Positions 49,092 to 59,307 of a stretch of 64,000 nucleotides of DNA are shown here, in pieces. Position numbers and translations under genes: made by a program. The stretch covers positions 1 through 64,000 of the forward strand of contig NZ_BBJJ01000002.1 of NCBI RefSeq assembly GCF_000739815.1. The letters run 5' to 3'. The stretch is from Paraburkholderia mimosarum LMG 23256 = NBRC 106338. GTDB taxonomy: Bacteria; Pseudomonadota; Gammaproteobacteria; Burkholderiales; Burkholderiaceae. Within the stretch, counting starts at the first letter, position 1, and every line of letters begins with the position of its first letter. Below the pieces are notes generated by a model, which was given only the letters and a program-made list of their open reading frames with translations, was not told the DNA's origin and made no database searches.

Positions 49092-50216
49092 TCACTCGTG
49101 ATGTTCAAGCGCCCTGAAGCCGGCCAGCGTGACCAGGGCGTCGCGCCGGGCAGTCTGGTAGTCGGCCCGTACCATTTCCTTGACGAGCGAATGGAACGAC
49201 GTTTCCGGTTTCCACCCGAGCTTCTCCCGTGCCTTCGACGCGTCGCCGAGGAGAGTCTCGACCTCGGTCGGGCGGAAATAGCGCGGATCCACGCGCACGA
49301 TGATGTCGCCCGGTTCGAGACGAATATCGCGTGCATCCACCTGATCGACGATGCCAACTTCATCCACCCCGCTGCCCTCGAAGCGCACGGTGATGCCAAG
49401 TTCCGCCGCAGCCGCCCGCACGAAGTCACGCACGCTGTACTGCACGCCCGTGGCGATCACGAAGTCTTCGGGCTGCTCCTGCTGGAGCATGCGCCACTGC
49501 ATGTCGACGTAATCACGTGCGTGGCCCCAGTCGCGCAATGCCGAGAGGTTGCCGAGGTACAGCATCTTCTGCAAGCCGACTGCGATGCGCGCGATGGCGC
49601 GCGTGATCTTGCGCGTGACGAAGGTCTCGCCGCGTTGCGGCGACTCGTGATTGAAAAGGATGCCGTTGCACGCGTAAATGCCATGTGCCTCGCGGTAATT
49701 GACCGTGGTCCAGTACGCAAACAGCTTCGCGACGGCATACGGACTGCGCGGATAGAACGGCGTGGTCTCGCGCTGCGGCACCTCCTGAACGAGCCCATAG
49801 AGCTCGGAGGTCGACGCCTGGTAAAAGCGGGTTTTATTCGTGAGGCCGAGTATGCGGATAGCCTCCAGAATGCGCAGGGTGCCGAGGCCATCCGCATTTG
49901 CGGTGTACTCGGGCTCCTCGAACGACACCGCTACATGGCTTTGCGCAGCGAGGTTGTAGATTTCATCGGGTGCGACGCGCTGAATCACGCGCAAAAGCGC
50001 CGTGGAGTCGGTCAGCTCGCCATGATGAAGCTGGATGCCGGGTTCCGGGTCGTGCACGTCGCGATACAGGTGATCGATGCGGTCCGTATTGAAGAGCGAC
50101 GAGCGCCGCTTGATGCCATGCACCTCGTAGCCTTTGTTCAATAGCAGTTCTGCCAGATACGAACCGTCCTGCCCGGTGATACCGGTAATCAACGCAACCT
50201 TGCGAGCCATCGCCAT
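49092..50216 (-). CDS. gmd: GDP-mannose 4,6-dehydratase
   Basis: Gmd converts GDP-mannose to GDP-4-keto-6-deoxymannose. The 374-residue protein has the NAD(P)-binding [43 protein letters not shown], and the catalytic STSELYG and [15 protein letters not shown] segments. ATG 50216 follows GAGGAGAG; there is a second in-frame ATG two codons later. Preceded on the same strand by the tyrosine kinase gene (86 bases), and directly followed by fcl. Confidence 0.97.
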   Translation of the reverse strand: MAMARKVALITGITGQDGSYLAELLLNKGYEVHGIKRRSSLFNTDRIDHLYRDVHDPEPGIQLHHGELTDSTALLRVIQRVAPDEIYNLAAQSHVAVSFEEPEYTANADGLGTLRILEAIRILGLTNKTRFYQASTSELYGLVQEVPQRETTPFYPRSPYAVAKLFAYWTTVNYREAHGIYACNGILFNHESPQRGETFVTRKITRAIARIAVGLQKMLYLGNLSALRDWGHARDYVDMQWRMLQQEQPEDFVIATGVQYSVRDFVRAAAAELGITVRFEGSGVDEVGIVDQVDARDIRLEPGDIIVRVDPRYFRPTEVETLLGDASKAREKLGWKPETSFHSLVKEMVRADYQTARRDALVTLAGFRALEHHE

Positions 50217-50302
50217 CGTTCTCTCCTCGCGTGAGCGAAATGGGATTCGGTGGTTCCACCATTGGCGAGCGGCCCCAAAACGGCCCGCCAATCTGCCGCT
50301 AC

Positions 50303-52534
50303 CTACCCTGCAATGCTTTCATAGCCGTAATAACCGCCGCGATAGCCGCCGCCGATGAACGCGCCCGTCTTCGGCACGTCGGTGAGCAGCACGCCGCGCA
50401 GGTTCACGCCGCCGATGCGCAGGCGCTTGACCGTCTCCTCGAGCTCCGAAATCGGATGGCGGCCGTGGCGGATCGCCAGGAGCGTCGTGCCCGCGTAGCG
50501 TCCGATCACGGTCGAGTCGGTCACCGCGAGCACCGGCGGCGTATCGACGATCACGAGGTCGTATTTCGATTTGAGCTCGTCGAGCAGCGACTCGAAGCGC
50601 GGGCTCATGAGCAGCTCCGACGGGTGCGAGTGCAGCGAGCCCTTCGCGAGCACGTCGAGGCCCGGTAGCACGTCGCGCTGGATCGCGCGGTTCAGGTCCG
50701 CGCCGAGTAGCACGTCCGAGAGCCCCGGCTGATGCGCAATGCCGAAGTGCGAGTGCACATCGCCGCGCCGCATGTCGCCGTCGACGATCAGCACACGCTT
50801 GTTCACCGACGCGACGAGCGCCGCGAGATTGACCGAGAGGAACGACTTGCCGATGTCGGGCCGCGAGCCCGTGAGCATCACGATGTTGTTGCGCGCGTCG
50901 TTGAGCGTGAGCTGCAGCGAGGTGCGCAGGCTGCGCACGCCCTCCACCGCCACGTCCTGCGGGTTCTGCTGCGCGAGCACGTGCAGGCCGCGCCGGCGCG
51001 ACGTGACGTGATGCTGGAGCCGCAGTTGCTTCGGGCTGCGCGGGACCACGGCGAACACGGGCACGCCGAGCGCGGCTTCGAGTTCGTCCGGCCGCTCGAC
51101 GCCGCCATACAGCGACTTGCGCACGAACGCGACCAGCACGCCGAGCACGAGCCCAGCACCGATCGCGATCGCGATCACGATCAGCTTCTTCGGGCGCACC
51201 GGGTCATCGGGCGCTTCGGCGAAATCGACCACGCGCACGTCGCCGACCTGCCCCGCCCGCGCGACGCGCAGTTGCTGCGCGCTGTTCAGGAGGCTCGTGT
51301 AAAGCTCGGTGCTCACATGCACGTCGCGCAGAAGTCGCACCGCGGTCTGCTCGGTGTCGGGCAGTTGCGCCACATTGCGCGTGAGCTGCGACTGCGCGCT
51401 TTGCAGCGTCCCGATCTGCGCGTCGAGCGACTGCACGGCCGGGTGATGCTCGGTGAAGCGCTGCGCGAGTTCGGCGCGCTGCTGACGCAGGTCTTCGAGC
51501 CGGATCTTGTTGTCGCTCACCTGCTGGAGCAGCAGCCGGCTTTCTTCGCCGAGGTCCACCGTGCCGTGCTCGTTACGGAACTTGTTGTACTTCTGCTCGG
51601 CGGCGTCCACCTGTGCGCGAAGTTGCGGCAACTGGTCGTCGAGGAAGGCGAGCATGTGCTCGGCTTCCGCCGAGCGGCTCGCGATGTCCTGCTTGATGAA
51701 CTCCTGCGCCACGTTGTTGAGGATCGCGGCGGTCCGCTTGCTGTCGTGGCCTTCGAGGCTCGCGCGAATCACGCCTGACTGCAGCCCGACCTCCTGGATG
51801 TCGAGCGCACGCTCCAGCCGGTCGACCGTGGTGAGCGTCGATGCGCGCGTGAGCAGGAAAGGCGTGCCCGGGGGCCCGCTCAGACTGTCCACGTGCAGCG
51901 CGATCGGCCCGACCGAGGTGTTGGCCTGCACGTCCTCGCCAACGCGGCCTTGCAGCAGCGGGATGCCGTCGGGGTCGCGCAGCGTGAACGTGCCCGGCTC
52001 GTCGCCGGCGACGAGCGTGAAGTCGTTATCGTAGAGGGCTTCGGGCGTATCGAAACGCGACACCGTGATGTCGCCGCCGGCCCACGCGTAACCGGACGGG
52101 CGCAGGAAGCCGGGCAGCTTTTGCGCCCAGGGCGCGCCCAGGATGCCGGAGAGCATGTTGCCGACCACAGGCATGACGCGCGGCCGCGCCGAAATGTCCA
52201 GATGCAGCTTGCGCACCGTCTCCTCGGTCACGTTGCGCGACTTCAGCATCTCGATCACGCCGTTGGGCGACGACTTCTCCTCGAACATGCCCGTGAGCGG
52301 CGGCAGGCTGGTGTCACGCTTGCTGCCGTCGCCCTTGTCGACGAGATGAAACAGCACGTCGGCGCGATAGGTCGGCGTGGCCAGGAATGCGTAGGCTGCG
52401 CCCAGCAACGTGACGGCGACCGTCACGATTGCGATCGCGCGCCAGTTGGCAACCATCGTCTGAAGGTAGTCGCCCAGATATCGCTCGTCGGCGCCTGCTG
52501 CGCCGTAGTAAGCGCCGTCATAATTCATCGCCAT
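50303..52534 (-). CDS. wzc: Wzc/BceF-type polysaccharide co-polymerase and tyrosine kinase
   Basis: This inner-membrane protein controls polymer length and export, with a cytosolic BY-kinase domain. Of 743 residues, spans lie at about 31-52 and near residue 450, enclosing a Wzz-like periplasmic region with coiled-coil segments. The kinase has Walker [12 protein letters not shown] (555-565), Walker A' VLIVDGDMR (582-590) and Walker [13 protein letters not shown] (658-669). A C-terminal cluster of tyrosines at 731, 735, 736 and 738 is the likely autophosphorylation site. No Wzb-type phosphatase gene is seen in the window. It lies between the initiating transferase and gmd on the same strand. 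Confidence 0.95.
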   Translation of the reverse strand: MAMNYDGAYYGAAGADERYLGDYLQTMVANWRAIAIVTVAVTLLGAAYAFLATPTYRADVLFHLVDKGDGSKRDTSLPPLTGMFEEKSSPNGVIEMLKSRNVTEETVRKLHLDISARPRVMPVVGNMLSGILGAPWAQKLPGFLRPSGYAWAGGDITVSRFDTPEALYDNDFTLVAGDEPGTFTLRDPDGIPLLQGRVGEDVQANTSVGPIALHVDSLSGPPGTPFLLTRASTLTTVDRLERALDIQEVGLQSGVIRASLEGHDSKRTAAILNNVAQEFIKQDIASRSAEAEHMLAFLDDQLPQLRAQVDAAEQKYNKFRNEHGTVDLGEESRLLLQQVSDNKIRLEDLRQQRAELAQRFTEHHPAVQSLDAQIGTLQSAQSQLTRNVAQLPDTEQTAVRLLRDVHVSTELYTSLLNSAQQLRVARAGQVGDVRVVDFAEAPDDPVRPKKLIVIAIAIGAGLVLGVLVAFVRKSLYGGVERPDELEAALGVPVFAVVPRSPKQLRLQHHVTSRRRGLHVLAQQNPQDVAVEGVRSLRTSLQLTLNDARNNIVMLTGSRPDIGKSFLSVNLAALVASVNKRVLIVDGDMRRGDVHSHFGIAHQPGLSDVLLGADLNRAIQRDVLPGLDVLAKGSLHSHPSELLMSPRFESLLDELKSKYDLVIVDTPPVLAVTDSTVIGRYAGTTLLAIRHGRHPISELEETVKRLRIGGVNLRGVLLTDVPKTGAFIGGGYRGGYYGYESIAG

Positions 52535-52647
52535 CTTCTTCTCCCGAAACCTGGTGTTGCTCGCTTGTGTTGCCTTCTTGTGCTACTCGCTCTTGTTGCC
52601 TGCTCTCACGCGTCTTGACGAACCGTCGAATGAGCGCGCCGCGGCGC

Positions 52648-54039
52648 TCAGTACGCGTTGCGGCCAACCAGCCCGTGAACGATCGTGGCCGCGATGATTC
52701 GCATGTCGAGCCAGAACGACCAATGGCCGAGGTAATACAAATCGTGCGCGACGCGCATCTCCATCTTTTCGAGGCGGTCGGTCTCGCCGCGAAAGCCGTT
52801 GACCTGCGCCCAGCCGGTAATGCCGGGCTTGATGCGATAGCGGTGGATGTAGCCCTTCACCACGCTCTGATAGAGATCGTCGTGCTCCAGCGCATGCGGC
52901 CGCGGACCGACCACCGACATGTCCCCGCGCAGCACGTTGTAGAACTGCGGCAGCTCATCGAGGCTCGTGCGGCGCAGGAACGCGCCGATGCGCGTCACGC
53001 GCGGGTCGTGGCGCGTCGCCTGGCTAACCGTGCCGGGCGCCTCCTTGTGCACGCGCATCGTGCGGAACTTGTAGATCGTGAAGACGCGGCCATCGGCGCC
53101 TTTGCGCCGCTGCTTGAAGAGCACCGGCCCCGGCGAACTCACTTTGACCGCAATCGCTATGCCTACGAGCAGCGGCATGAGGCTAACGAGCGCCAGCAAC
53201 GCGAATACACGATCGAACATCGCCTTCTTGAACTGCGCGCTCGCGGGCAGCGGCGAGGCGACGAGATTGATCGCAGGCACGCCCAGCAGTTCGATCACGC
53301 TGCTGGTATCGAAGAGCGCCAGCGACCGCACGTCCGGAATGAAGCGGATATTCACGAGGTCGTTGCGAAACTCGTTGACGAGCCTCACCACCGTGCGCTC
53401 CTCCGCGAGCGAAAGGGCGAGCCATAACTCGTGCACGTCGTGCTCGCGGATGTACTGCGCGAACGACTCGATCGTCTCGCACACCGGGGCCGTTTTCGCG
53501 CTCGCGGGCGTGGCCGCTTGCGGCATCGTGTTGTAGAGCGCGCCTGGGCGAAAGCCCGAGCCGGGCTCCGCATCGATGCGCCGCACGATCTCGTCGCATT
53601 GCGAAGCGGAGCCCGCGATGGCGACCTGGTGCAGATTCAGACCGGCGCGGCGCACGTGCGCAAGCACGCCGTGTGCCGCGACGCGCCACGTAATGAGCAG
53701 GCCGCCGGCCACTGCGGTCCAGTACGCGAACCACAGGCGCGAAACGGCGTCGACGTGGTGCATCGTCGTATACATGGAAATCAGCGCGCAGCCCTGCACC
53801 ACGAGCCACGCGAGCGATACCTGGCCCGCGAGCAACGCCTTGGAGCGGCCGCGCCATGATTGATATAGCTCGAACGCCGGAAAGATCACGAGCGCGAACG
53901 CGGCCGCGAGCAGCACGAAAGCTTCGTTCACGCCGCGCGGCACGACATCGTTGAAGCGAATCTCGGATGCCACGCTCGCGCCGATCATCACGGCGGCCAC
54001 GTCGAGCACTCTTGCCATCAAATTTTGTAGCTCGCGCAT
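52648..54039 (-). CDS. Undecaprenyl-phosphate glucose phosphotransferase (WcaJ/BceB type)
   Basis: The enzyme starts the repeat unit by moving a hexose-1-phosphate, usually glucose, to undecaprenyl phosphate. The 463-residue protein has four or five N-terminal hydrophobic segments, a CoA-binding-like middle domain, and the sugar transferase domain from about residue 270. There KVSSPGPVLFKQRRKG and YKFRTMRV come first, then RTSLDELPQFYNVLRGDMSV with the catalytic D-E pair and GPRPHALEHD. RYRIKPGITGWAQVNGFRG follows. The order and length match WcaJ. Confidence 0.93.
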   Translation of the reverse strand: MRELQNLMARVLDVAAVMIGASVASEIRFNDVVPRGVNEAFVLLAAAFALVIFPAFELYQSWRGRSKALLAGQVSLAWLVVQGCALISMYTTMHHVDAVSRLWFAYWTAVAGGLLITWRVAAHGVLAHVRRAGLNLHQVAIAGSASQCDEIVRRIDAEPGSGFRPGALYNTMPQAATPASAKTAPVCETIESFAQYIREHDVHELWLALSLAEERTVVRLVNEFRNDLVNIRFIPDVRSLALFDTSSVIELLGVPAINLVASPLPASAQFKKAMFDRVFALLALVSLMPLLVGIAIAVKVSSPGPVLFKQRRKGADGRVFTIYKFRTMRVHKEAPGTVSQATRHDPRVTRIGAFLRRTSLDELPQFYNVLRGDMSVVGPRPHALEHDDLYQSVVKGYIHRYRIKPGITGWAQVNGFRGETDRLEKMEMRVAHDLYYLGHWSFWLDMRIIAATIVHGLVGRNAY

Positions 54040-54087
54040 GCTCTCTCCCTTTTTTCCTATCCCGCCTGGCGGCTCGTGCCGCCCTGC

Positions 54088-55623
54088 TCAACCACAGCGG
54101 CCGTAGGTGTCGTCGATGCGGACGATATCGTCCTCACCGAGGTACGCTCCCGACTGCACCTCGATGATTTCGAGCGGCACCTTGCCCGGGTTTTCCAGCC
54201 GATGGCGCACACCGAGTGGAATGTAGGTCGATTCGTTCTCCGTCAACAGAAAGGATTCCTCACCACGTGTGACGAGTGCGGTGCCGCGCACCACGGTCCA
54301 GTGCTCTGCGCGATGGTGATGCAGTTGCAGCGAGAGCCGCGCGCCCGGCGTGACGACGATGCGCTTGACCTGGAAGCGCTCGCCGCGATCGATCGAATCG
54401 TAGAAGCCCCACGGGCGCCGGACCTTGCGGTGCGAATCCGCCTCGGGCGCATGGGCAGCCTTGATGCGCGCGACGAGCGCCTTCACGTCCTGCACCTTCG
54501 AGCGGTCGGCGACGAGCACCGCGTCAGGGGTCTCGACCACGACGAGGTTGGAGGTGCCCACGCACGCCACGAGCCGTCCGTCCGAGTGCGCGTAGGTCGC
54601 CAGCGCCCCTTCGAACACCACGCGGCCGCGCCCTACGTTGCCGGCCTCGTCCTTCTCCATCGCGGCCCACACGGCGTCCCACGAACCGAGGTCGGTCCAG
54701 CCGGCGTCGAGCGCCACGACCACACCCTCGGCCGTCCAGCCGTTGCTGCCCGACAGGCGCTCCATCACCGCGTAATCGATCGAGTCGGCCGGCGTGCTCT
54801 TGAAGGCCTCCAGCGCCGGCCGGAACACCGGGCCGTCATGCTCGCCGTCGACAAAGGCGGCAAAGCACGCCGCGTGCATGTCGGGCTGCAACGCGCGCAA
54901 CGCGTCTAGCCACACGCTCGCACGCATCACGAAGATGCCGCTGTTCCACCAGTAGCCGCCCTGTGCGACGTACTGCGCCGCGATTTCGGGCGCCGGTTTC
55001 TCGACGAAGCCGTCGATGCGATGCGCGCCGTCCGCAAGCGCCTCGCCGACGCGGATGTAGCCAAACCCGGTCTCGGGTGAACGCGGCGGCACCCCTAGCG
55101 TAACGATTGCACCGCGCTGCGCGTGGCGCGCGGCGCATTCGAGCGCGCGCTGCAGGGCGCCCACGTCGGCGATCGCGTGATCGGAGGGCATCACGATGAG
55201 GATCGCGTCGTCGCCGTTGGCGCACGCAAGCGCCGCGCCAAGCGTGAGCGCCGGCGCCGTGTCGCGCCGCGCGGGCTCGACCACGAGTCGCGCTTCCACG
55301 CCGCATGCACTCAACTGCTCGGCGATCACGAAGCGATGGTCTTCACCACATACGACGATCGGCGCGCTCGCGACCTGCCACTCGGGCGAAAAGCCGTCGA
55401 GCCGGTGCACGGTCGCCTGCAGCAGCGTATCGCTACCCACCACACCAATTAGCTGCTTAGGGAAATGCTCGCGCGACATCGGCCACAGGCGCGTGCCCGA
55501 GCCCCCCGCCAACACCACGGGCACGATGCGCGTGCACGCCGCATCCTGTTCGCGCGCTGTGCCCGGCTCGCCTTCGGCATGAGCCTTAGCGTGTCCCTCA
55601 TGAATCGACGACCTTTCATTCAT
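54088..55623 (-). CDS. manC: Mannose-1-phosphate guanylyltransferase / mannose-6-phosphate isomerase
   Basis: The bifunctional enzyme supplies GDP-mannose, the precursor of GDP-fucose. In the 511-residue protein, VVLAGGSGTRLWPMSREHFPKQ-type pyrophosphorylase sequence lies near residue 35, FVEKPAPEI near 190, and a C-terminal type II isomerase cupin has RPWGFYDSIDRG, QLHHHRAEHWTVV and LGVRHRLENPG. The ATG follows AAGGAG. It is the upstream gene of the minus-strand polysaccharide operon and lies 104 bases downstream of the AraC-type regulator gene, with an inverted repeat in that spacer. Confidence 0.95.
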   Translation of the reverse strand: MNERSSIHEGHAKAHAEGEPGTAREQDAACTRIVPVVLAGGSGTRLWPMSREHFPKQLIGVVGSDTLLQATVHRLDGFSPEWQVASAPIVVCGEDHRFVIAEQLSACGVEARLVVEPARRDTAPALTLGAALACANGDDAILIVMPSDHAIADVGALQRALECAARHAQRGAIVTLGVPPRSPETGFGYIRVGEALADGAHRIDGFVEKPAPEIAAQYVAQGGYWWNSGIFVMRASVWLDALRALQPDMHAACFAAFVDGEHDGPVFRPALEAFKSTPADSIDYAVMERLSGSNGWTAEGVVVALDAGWTDLGSWDAVWAAMEKDEAGNVGRGRVVFEGALATYAHSDGRLVACVGTSNLVVVETPDAVLVADRSKVQDVKALVARIKAAHAPEADSHRKVRRPWGFYDSIDRGERFQVKRIVVTPGARLSLQLHHHRAEHWTVVRGTALVTRGEESFLLTENESTYIPLGVRHRLENPGKVPLEIIEVQSGAYLGEDDIVRIDDTYGRCG

Positions 55624-55681
55624 ATTCGGACTCCTTCATATCGGGCAAGATCAACCCGGCTTTGCGACGAGCGACCTCTTT

Positions 55682-55716
55682 GTAACGAAGTGCGACCGTT
55701 GTTACCGCGGCGTTAC
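55682..55716. promoter_or_regulatory. Inverted repeat upstream of manC
   Basis: GTAACG (55682-55687) and CGTTAC (55711-55716) are inverted copies 23 bases apart, with a further GTTAC (55701-55705) between them. The cluster lies in the spacer upstream of manC and just after the regulator gene, a logical place for an operator of the polysaccharide operon. Confidence 0.35.
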
Positions 55717-55727
55717 GAGATGAGCCT

Positions 55728-56723
55728 CTATACGCCGGCTTCGCGGCGGCTTTGCTCGCGGTACTCGGTAGGCGAAATCATCATGCGCTTGCGAAAGATC
55801 TTGGCGAGGCGGTCACCATTGCCCATGCCGGTGCGGCGCGCGATCTTGTCGACCGGCAATTCCGAATCGGTAAGCAGGCTGCAGGTGATCGCAAGACGCG
55901 CATGCAAGAGGTAGTCCGATGGCGTGATGCCCATCTCCAGCTTGAAACGGCGCAGAAAGTTGCGCTCGCTCATCGCCGCGACCTGGGCTGCGTCGGCGAT
56001 TGAAATCGCGCGCTGACAGTTTTCCTGCAGCCAGCGCGCCGCCGCTCGCACTTTGTCGGCAGGTGCGCTGCCAAGCGCATCGCCGAGGAACGGCAGGAGG
56101 TTGCCGCCCGAATCGGGCATGAGGCGCTCCGTTACGGCGCGCGCAACATCGACACCCAGATCGCGTTTGACGAGCGTGAGCGCGCTCTTCATCGATTCGA
56201 GCCGGTCGCTGGCGTCGCCGCCCGCTTCGTCGCGGCCGGTCTGCATCGCAAAGGAGCCGAACTCGTGTTGCGAGCGCTGGCTGCACAGACTCGCCGCTTC
56301 GAGCAATGAACGACCTTCACCGATCGGACGAATGGTGCCGGTGTTCGCATGCACGCGACGCAGCCATGCGATCAGGCGCTCGTCATTGGCCGCCGCGTAG
56401 GCGCCTTTGCCGCCCGCCACGAAGAGCGCGTCGAAGCCGACGTAGTGACGCGCATCGAGTCCGTCCGTCCAGACACGCACCGATGACGAACAGGTTACGT
56501 TGCCGCCATCGGCTGAAAGGATGCTTACATCGTAGGGCGAGCTGCGAGTGGTGTCGGTAGAGAGTTCGTTGGCGACATGAAATACTTCGGCCACGATCCC
56601 TGCACCGAGCAACGAGCAACCATCGAACAACAGGATTGCAACGTGACGCACCTCCCGGCTGATACCCGCGGTAACCAGATGCGGGCGACTGAACGACGGC
56701 AAATCCAGACTTGCGTACGCCAT
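55728..56723 (-). CDS. GlxA-family AraC-type transcriptional regulator
   Basis: A 331-residue regulator with an N-terminal DJ-1/PfpI-like domain (HVAILLFDGCSLLGAGIVAE through ALFVAGGKGAYAA) and a C-terminal AraC helix-turn-helix pair from about residue 235. That pair includes AQVAAMSERNFLRRFKLEMG, TPSDYLLHARL and KIARRTGMGNGDRLAKIF. The position of the catalytic cysteine in the PfpI domain is glycine/lysine, so it should act as a sensor, not an enzyme. It precedes manC on the same strand and diverges from the glycoside hydrolase gene. A role in controlling the locus is inferred from position. Confidence 0.88.
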   Translation of the reverse strand: MAYASLDLPSFSRPHLVTAGISREVRHVAILLFDGCSLLGAGIVAEVFHVANELSTDTTRSSPYDVSILSADGGNVTCSSSVRVWTDGLDARHYVGFDALFVAGGKGAYAAANDERLIAWLRRVHANTGTIRPIGEGRSLLEAASLCSQRSQHEFGSFAMQTGRDEAGGDASDRLESMKSALTLVKRDLGVDVARAVTERLMPDSGGNLLPFLGDALGSAPADKVRAAARWLQENCQRAISIADAAQVAAMSERNFLRRFKLEMGITPSDYLLHARLAITCSLLTDSELPVDKIARRTGMGNGDRLAKIFRKRMMISPTEYREQSRREAGV

Positions 56724-57348
56724 GCTTTTCCCCTAAACAATCCCCCGTACCAAGCGAAAAGTCGCGGTAATAGCATTTCGATAGCATTCCGTGTGCAGTG
56801 CATCATATGCAGATAAAAATCGCTGCAACGATGACTGACCGAAACTGGCGAGACATTGGCGCATTCAGTCCGGTCGCGGACCGATTTGAAGCCTGCGCCC
56901 CCTGCCTCGTTACAGGAAGCAAAACCATCTGAATAATAATTTGTTCGATTACATCGACCAGGCAAAAATGCCGGCAAACCTTGCAGCACGGTATTTTCGC
57001 CTTTACTACGACGAATCCTTCGGCGTCTTCCGATCGATGCAAACGCAAGGGATGGAAGCCAGGCGGGCAATAAAAGACTGCGCGCCTATTCGTCTGATTA
57101 AAAGACCTTTAAGAAGCCTCGAGCACCGATTTCCAGCACGCGAAGCGCATTTTAAACCCATTAAATCCTGTTTGCGCTGCACAATAAAAAAATTCACAGA
57201 GAGCCGTTTTATATGAACGCGCACTGCGAGCGGTGCACAACTCGCAAGCACATCTTTTAGAAAACTTTGCGCAAATTGCCTGGACGCTGGCGGCGAATGA
57301 CGTCTGCGAGGAACTAGGCTTAGCCTTTCCATTGCGAGGAACCCGCCA
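56724..57348. other. Long AT-richer spacer between regulator and hydrolase genes
   Basis: This 625-base stretch is visibly richer in A and T than its surroundings and lacks a supported gene. It contains an 11-bp tandem direct repeat (56770-56791) and a TGCAT-CATATGCA stretch next to it. A GAGGAAC ribosome site precedes the hydrolase ATG. It probably holds the control region of both flanking genes. Confidence 0.6.
56770..56791. repeat. 11-bp tandem direct repeat, possible operator
   Basis: ATAGCATTTCG is followed at once by ATAGCATTCCG, ten of eleven bases identical. The repeat period is about one helical turn, so a dimeric regulator such as an AraC-type protein would meet both copies on one face. 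It lies 47-68 bases upstream of the regulator gene. Confidence 0.5.
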
Positions 57349-59307
57349 ATGAGACCGCTCCTGGCCGTTGCATCCATACTTCCGTACTCGCCTTCAGCGC
57401 GTCCCTTATGCGCAATAGTGGTGCCTGCCTCCCTGCTTGCACTCGTGGCCTTGCTCGCGGCGCAACCTTGCCGCGCCGCAGAGGGGCCCGTGTGCCGTAG
57501 CGTCGCCAGCAGCGCGGCGACCGACGACGGCAATGACCTCATCTCGGCCGATACGCCCGGTAGCGACGGCACGCGTCTCTTTCCTCGCGGCAAGGGGGTG
57601 CGTATCGTCGTGACCACGCGTGCTGTGGGTGACGACAAGGTGCAATGGCAGCTCGCCGATGCGTGGAGCCGCCCGCAGGCGAGCGGCAGCTTTGCAGTGG
57701 CGGCCGGACCGCGTGTCACGTGGCTCGCCTGCACGATGCCGCAGGCGGGCTACTTCGCGTTTTCTGCGGCACTGGCTTCCGAGCCCTCTATGGGTTTGCC
57801 CCAGCGCGGCACACGGCCGGCAGGCATCACGACCTTCGGCGTATTGCCCGACGTGAGCGCGGCACTTCCCGCTCCCGCCTTCGCGCACGAGGATCTGCAT
57901 CGCTTCGGCGGACAAGGAACTGCATATATTGCGCCCGGCCAGCACTGCTGCGGCGGCGACGGCTTGCGGCCGCTCTACACGGATCTGGGACTCGCGTGGG
58001 CCAACGACAGGCGCGGCTGGTACGTCATGGAGCCCAAAGGCCCCAAGACATTCGATGCCACCGCCTCGCAGCTCGATCTGTCGTTCAAGCCCGGCGACAT
58101 CATGCGATTGATCACGCTCGATGGCGTCCCCGCATGGGCAAGTCCGAATGGGGAGGAAACGCACAGCTACGCGCCATCGTCCGCGGCGCAGCTGCGAGAC
58201 TACATGGCGCGCGTAGGCGCGGAATCCGCACGCGTGCGCGCGCAGGTCTTCCCGCGCCAGGCGCACAACTACTATCAGGTCACATGGGAGCCCGACGCGG
58301 ACGGCGGCCTGCCATGGAAAGACAGCGACGTCCATTTCGTCGAACTCTACAAGGCCATCTACGAGGGCATACACTCGAGCGACCCTTCCGCGATCATCAT
58401 GGGGCCGACCTATGCGGGCGTCGATGGCAATACGAAGTGGCTGAAGAAATTCGCACCACTTGGCATTGCTAAATATATCGACGGCGTGACGATTCACGGC
58501 TATTACGACTTCGGCACGAGCCCCTCGCATCCGCCCGAGCGCCTTTATGGCGCACCGGAAAAGGGCACGGTCTCGCTGCCGGAGGCGATGCGGGAGCTGC
58601 GCGCGACGATGCGCGACGTGCTCAAACCCGGCGCCCCGCTCTTCGTGACCGAAACGGGCATCAGCTACGACATCGGCACGAACTACGCACCGAACTACCC
58701 CGATGCGCAAACGCTGTATGCGCAAGGCGCGGTCGTCGCACGCACCCATCTGATCCTGTTGGGCGAAGGCGCCGACACCACGTTCGTCTTCTACGGCGCG
58801 GACATGCCGGAGAATACGCCGGGCTATGGCGTGTTCTTCGAGCTCGAGCATCCCAAGGGCATGTATGGCGCGTCGAAAATCAGCCCCAAGCCGGCCGCGC
58901 TCGCGGTCGCCACGATGACGCGGCTAATTGACGGCACCTATACGCTCGGGCCGTTGCGTGGCACGCCCGCGGGCGTGTGGGCATACGCGTTTGCGCGGCC
59001 CGTCGCAGGCCAGGACGGCGGCAAGGTCATCACGGCGCTGTGGAGCCACGACAACGCGCGCTGGAGTGCGAAGAGCGGCTTCGACGCCACGCGCGCGACG
59101 AACTACACGCTTCAGGTGGACGCGCGCGGACGCTCGGGCCGGGTGAGCGTGTTCGACATGATGGGCAACCCGACCACGATGACCTACACCGATGGCATGC
59201 TCCCGTTGCGCCTGACCGAGTCGCCCGTGTATGTGGTGTCGGACAACGCCGACGCCATCAAGGCCAATGCGGTCACGCCCGCGGGATACATCAAGCCCAG
59301 GCCTTGA
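57349..59307 (+). CDS. Secreted glycoside hydrolase, clan A-like
   Basis: A 652-residue exported protein with a signal peptide ending near residue 43 (AQPCRAAEG). An N-terminal beta-sandwich-like region of about 150 residues is followed by a TIM-barrel part. YYQVTWEPD offers Glu314 as the likely acid/base, TIHGYYD has the conserved His383, and LFVTETGISYD offers Glu435 as nucleophile, a spacing normal for clan A glycosidases. A beta-rich tail follows. The family number and substrate are not certain. Because it lies within the exopolysaccharide locus it may trim or release the polymer. Confidence 0.78.
   Translation: MRPLLAVASILPYSPSARPLCAIVVPASLLALVALLAAQPCRAAEGPVCRSVASSAATDDGNDLISADTPGSDGTRLFPRGKGVRIVVTTRAVGDDKVQWQLADAWSRPQASGSFAVAAGPRVTWLACTMPQAGYFAFSAALASEPSMGLPQRGTRPAGITTFGVLPDVSAALPAPAFAHEDLHRFGGQGTAYIAPGQHCCGGDGLRPLYTDLGLAWANDRRGWYVMEPKGPKTFDATASQLDLSFKPGDIMRLITLDGVPAWASPNGEETHSYAPSSAAQLRDYMARVGAESARVRAQVFPRQAHNYYQVTWEPDADGGLPWKDSDVHFVELYKAIYEGIHSSDPSAIIMGPTYAGVDGNTKWLKKFAPLGIAKYIDGVTIHGYYDFGTSPSHPPERLYGAPEKGTVSLPEAMRELRATMRDVLKPGAPLFVTETGISYDIGTNYAPNYPDAQTLYAQGAVVARTHLILLGEGADTTFVFYGADMPENTPGYGVFFELEHPKGMYGASKISPKPAALAVATMTRLIDGTYTLGPLRGTPAGVWAYAFARPVAGQDGGKVITALWSHDNARWSAKSGFDATRATNYTLQVDARGRSGRVSVFDMMGNPTTMTYTDGMLPLRLTESPVYVVSDNADAIKANAVTPAGYIKPRP

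Noticed and set aside
56941-57216. A 91-codon TTG-start frame in the AT-rich spacer
   Set aside because: No Shine-Dalgarno, a rare start codon, and no protein-like conservation that I can recognise.
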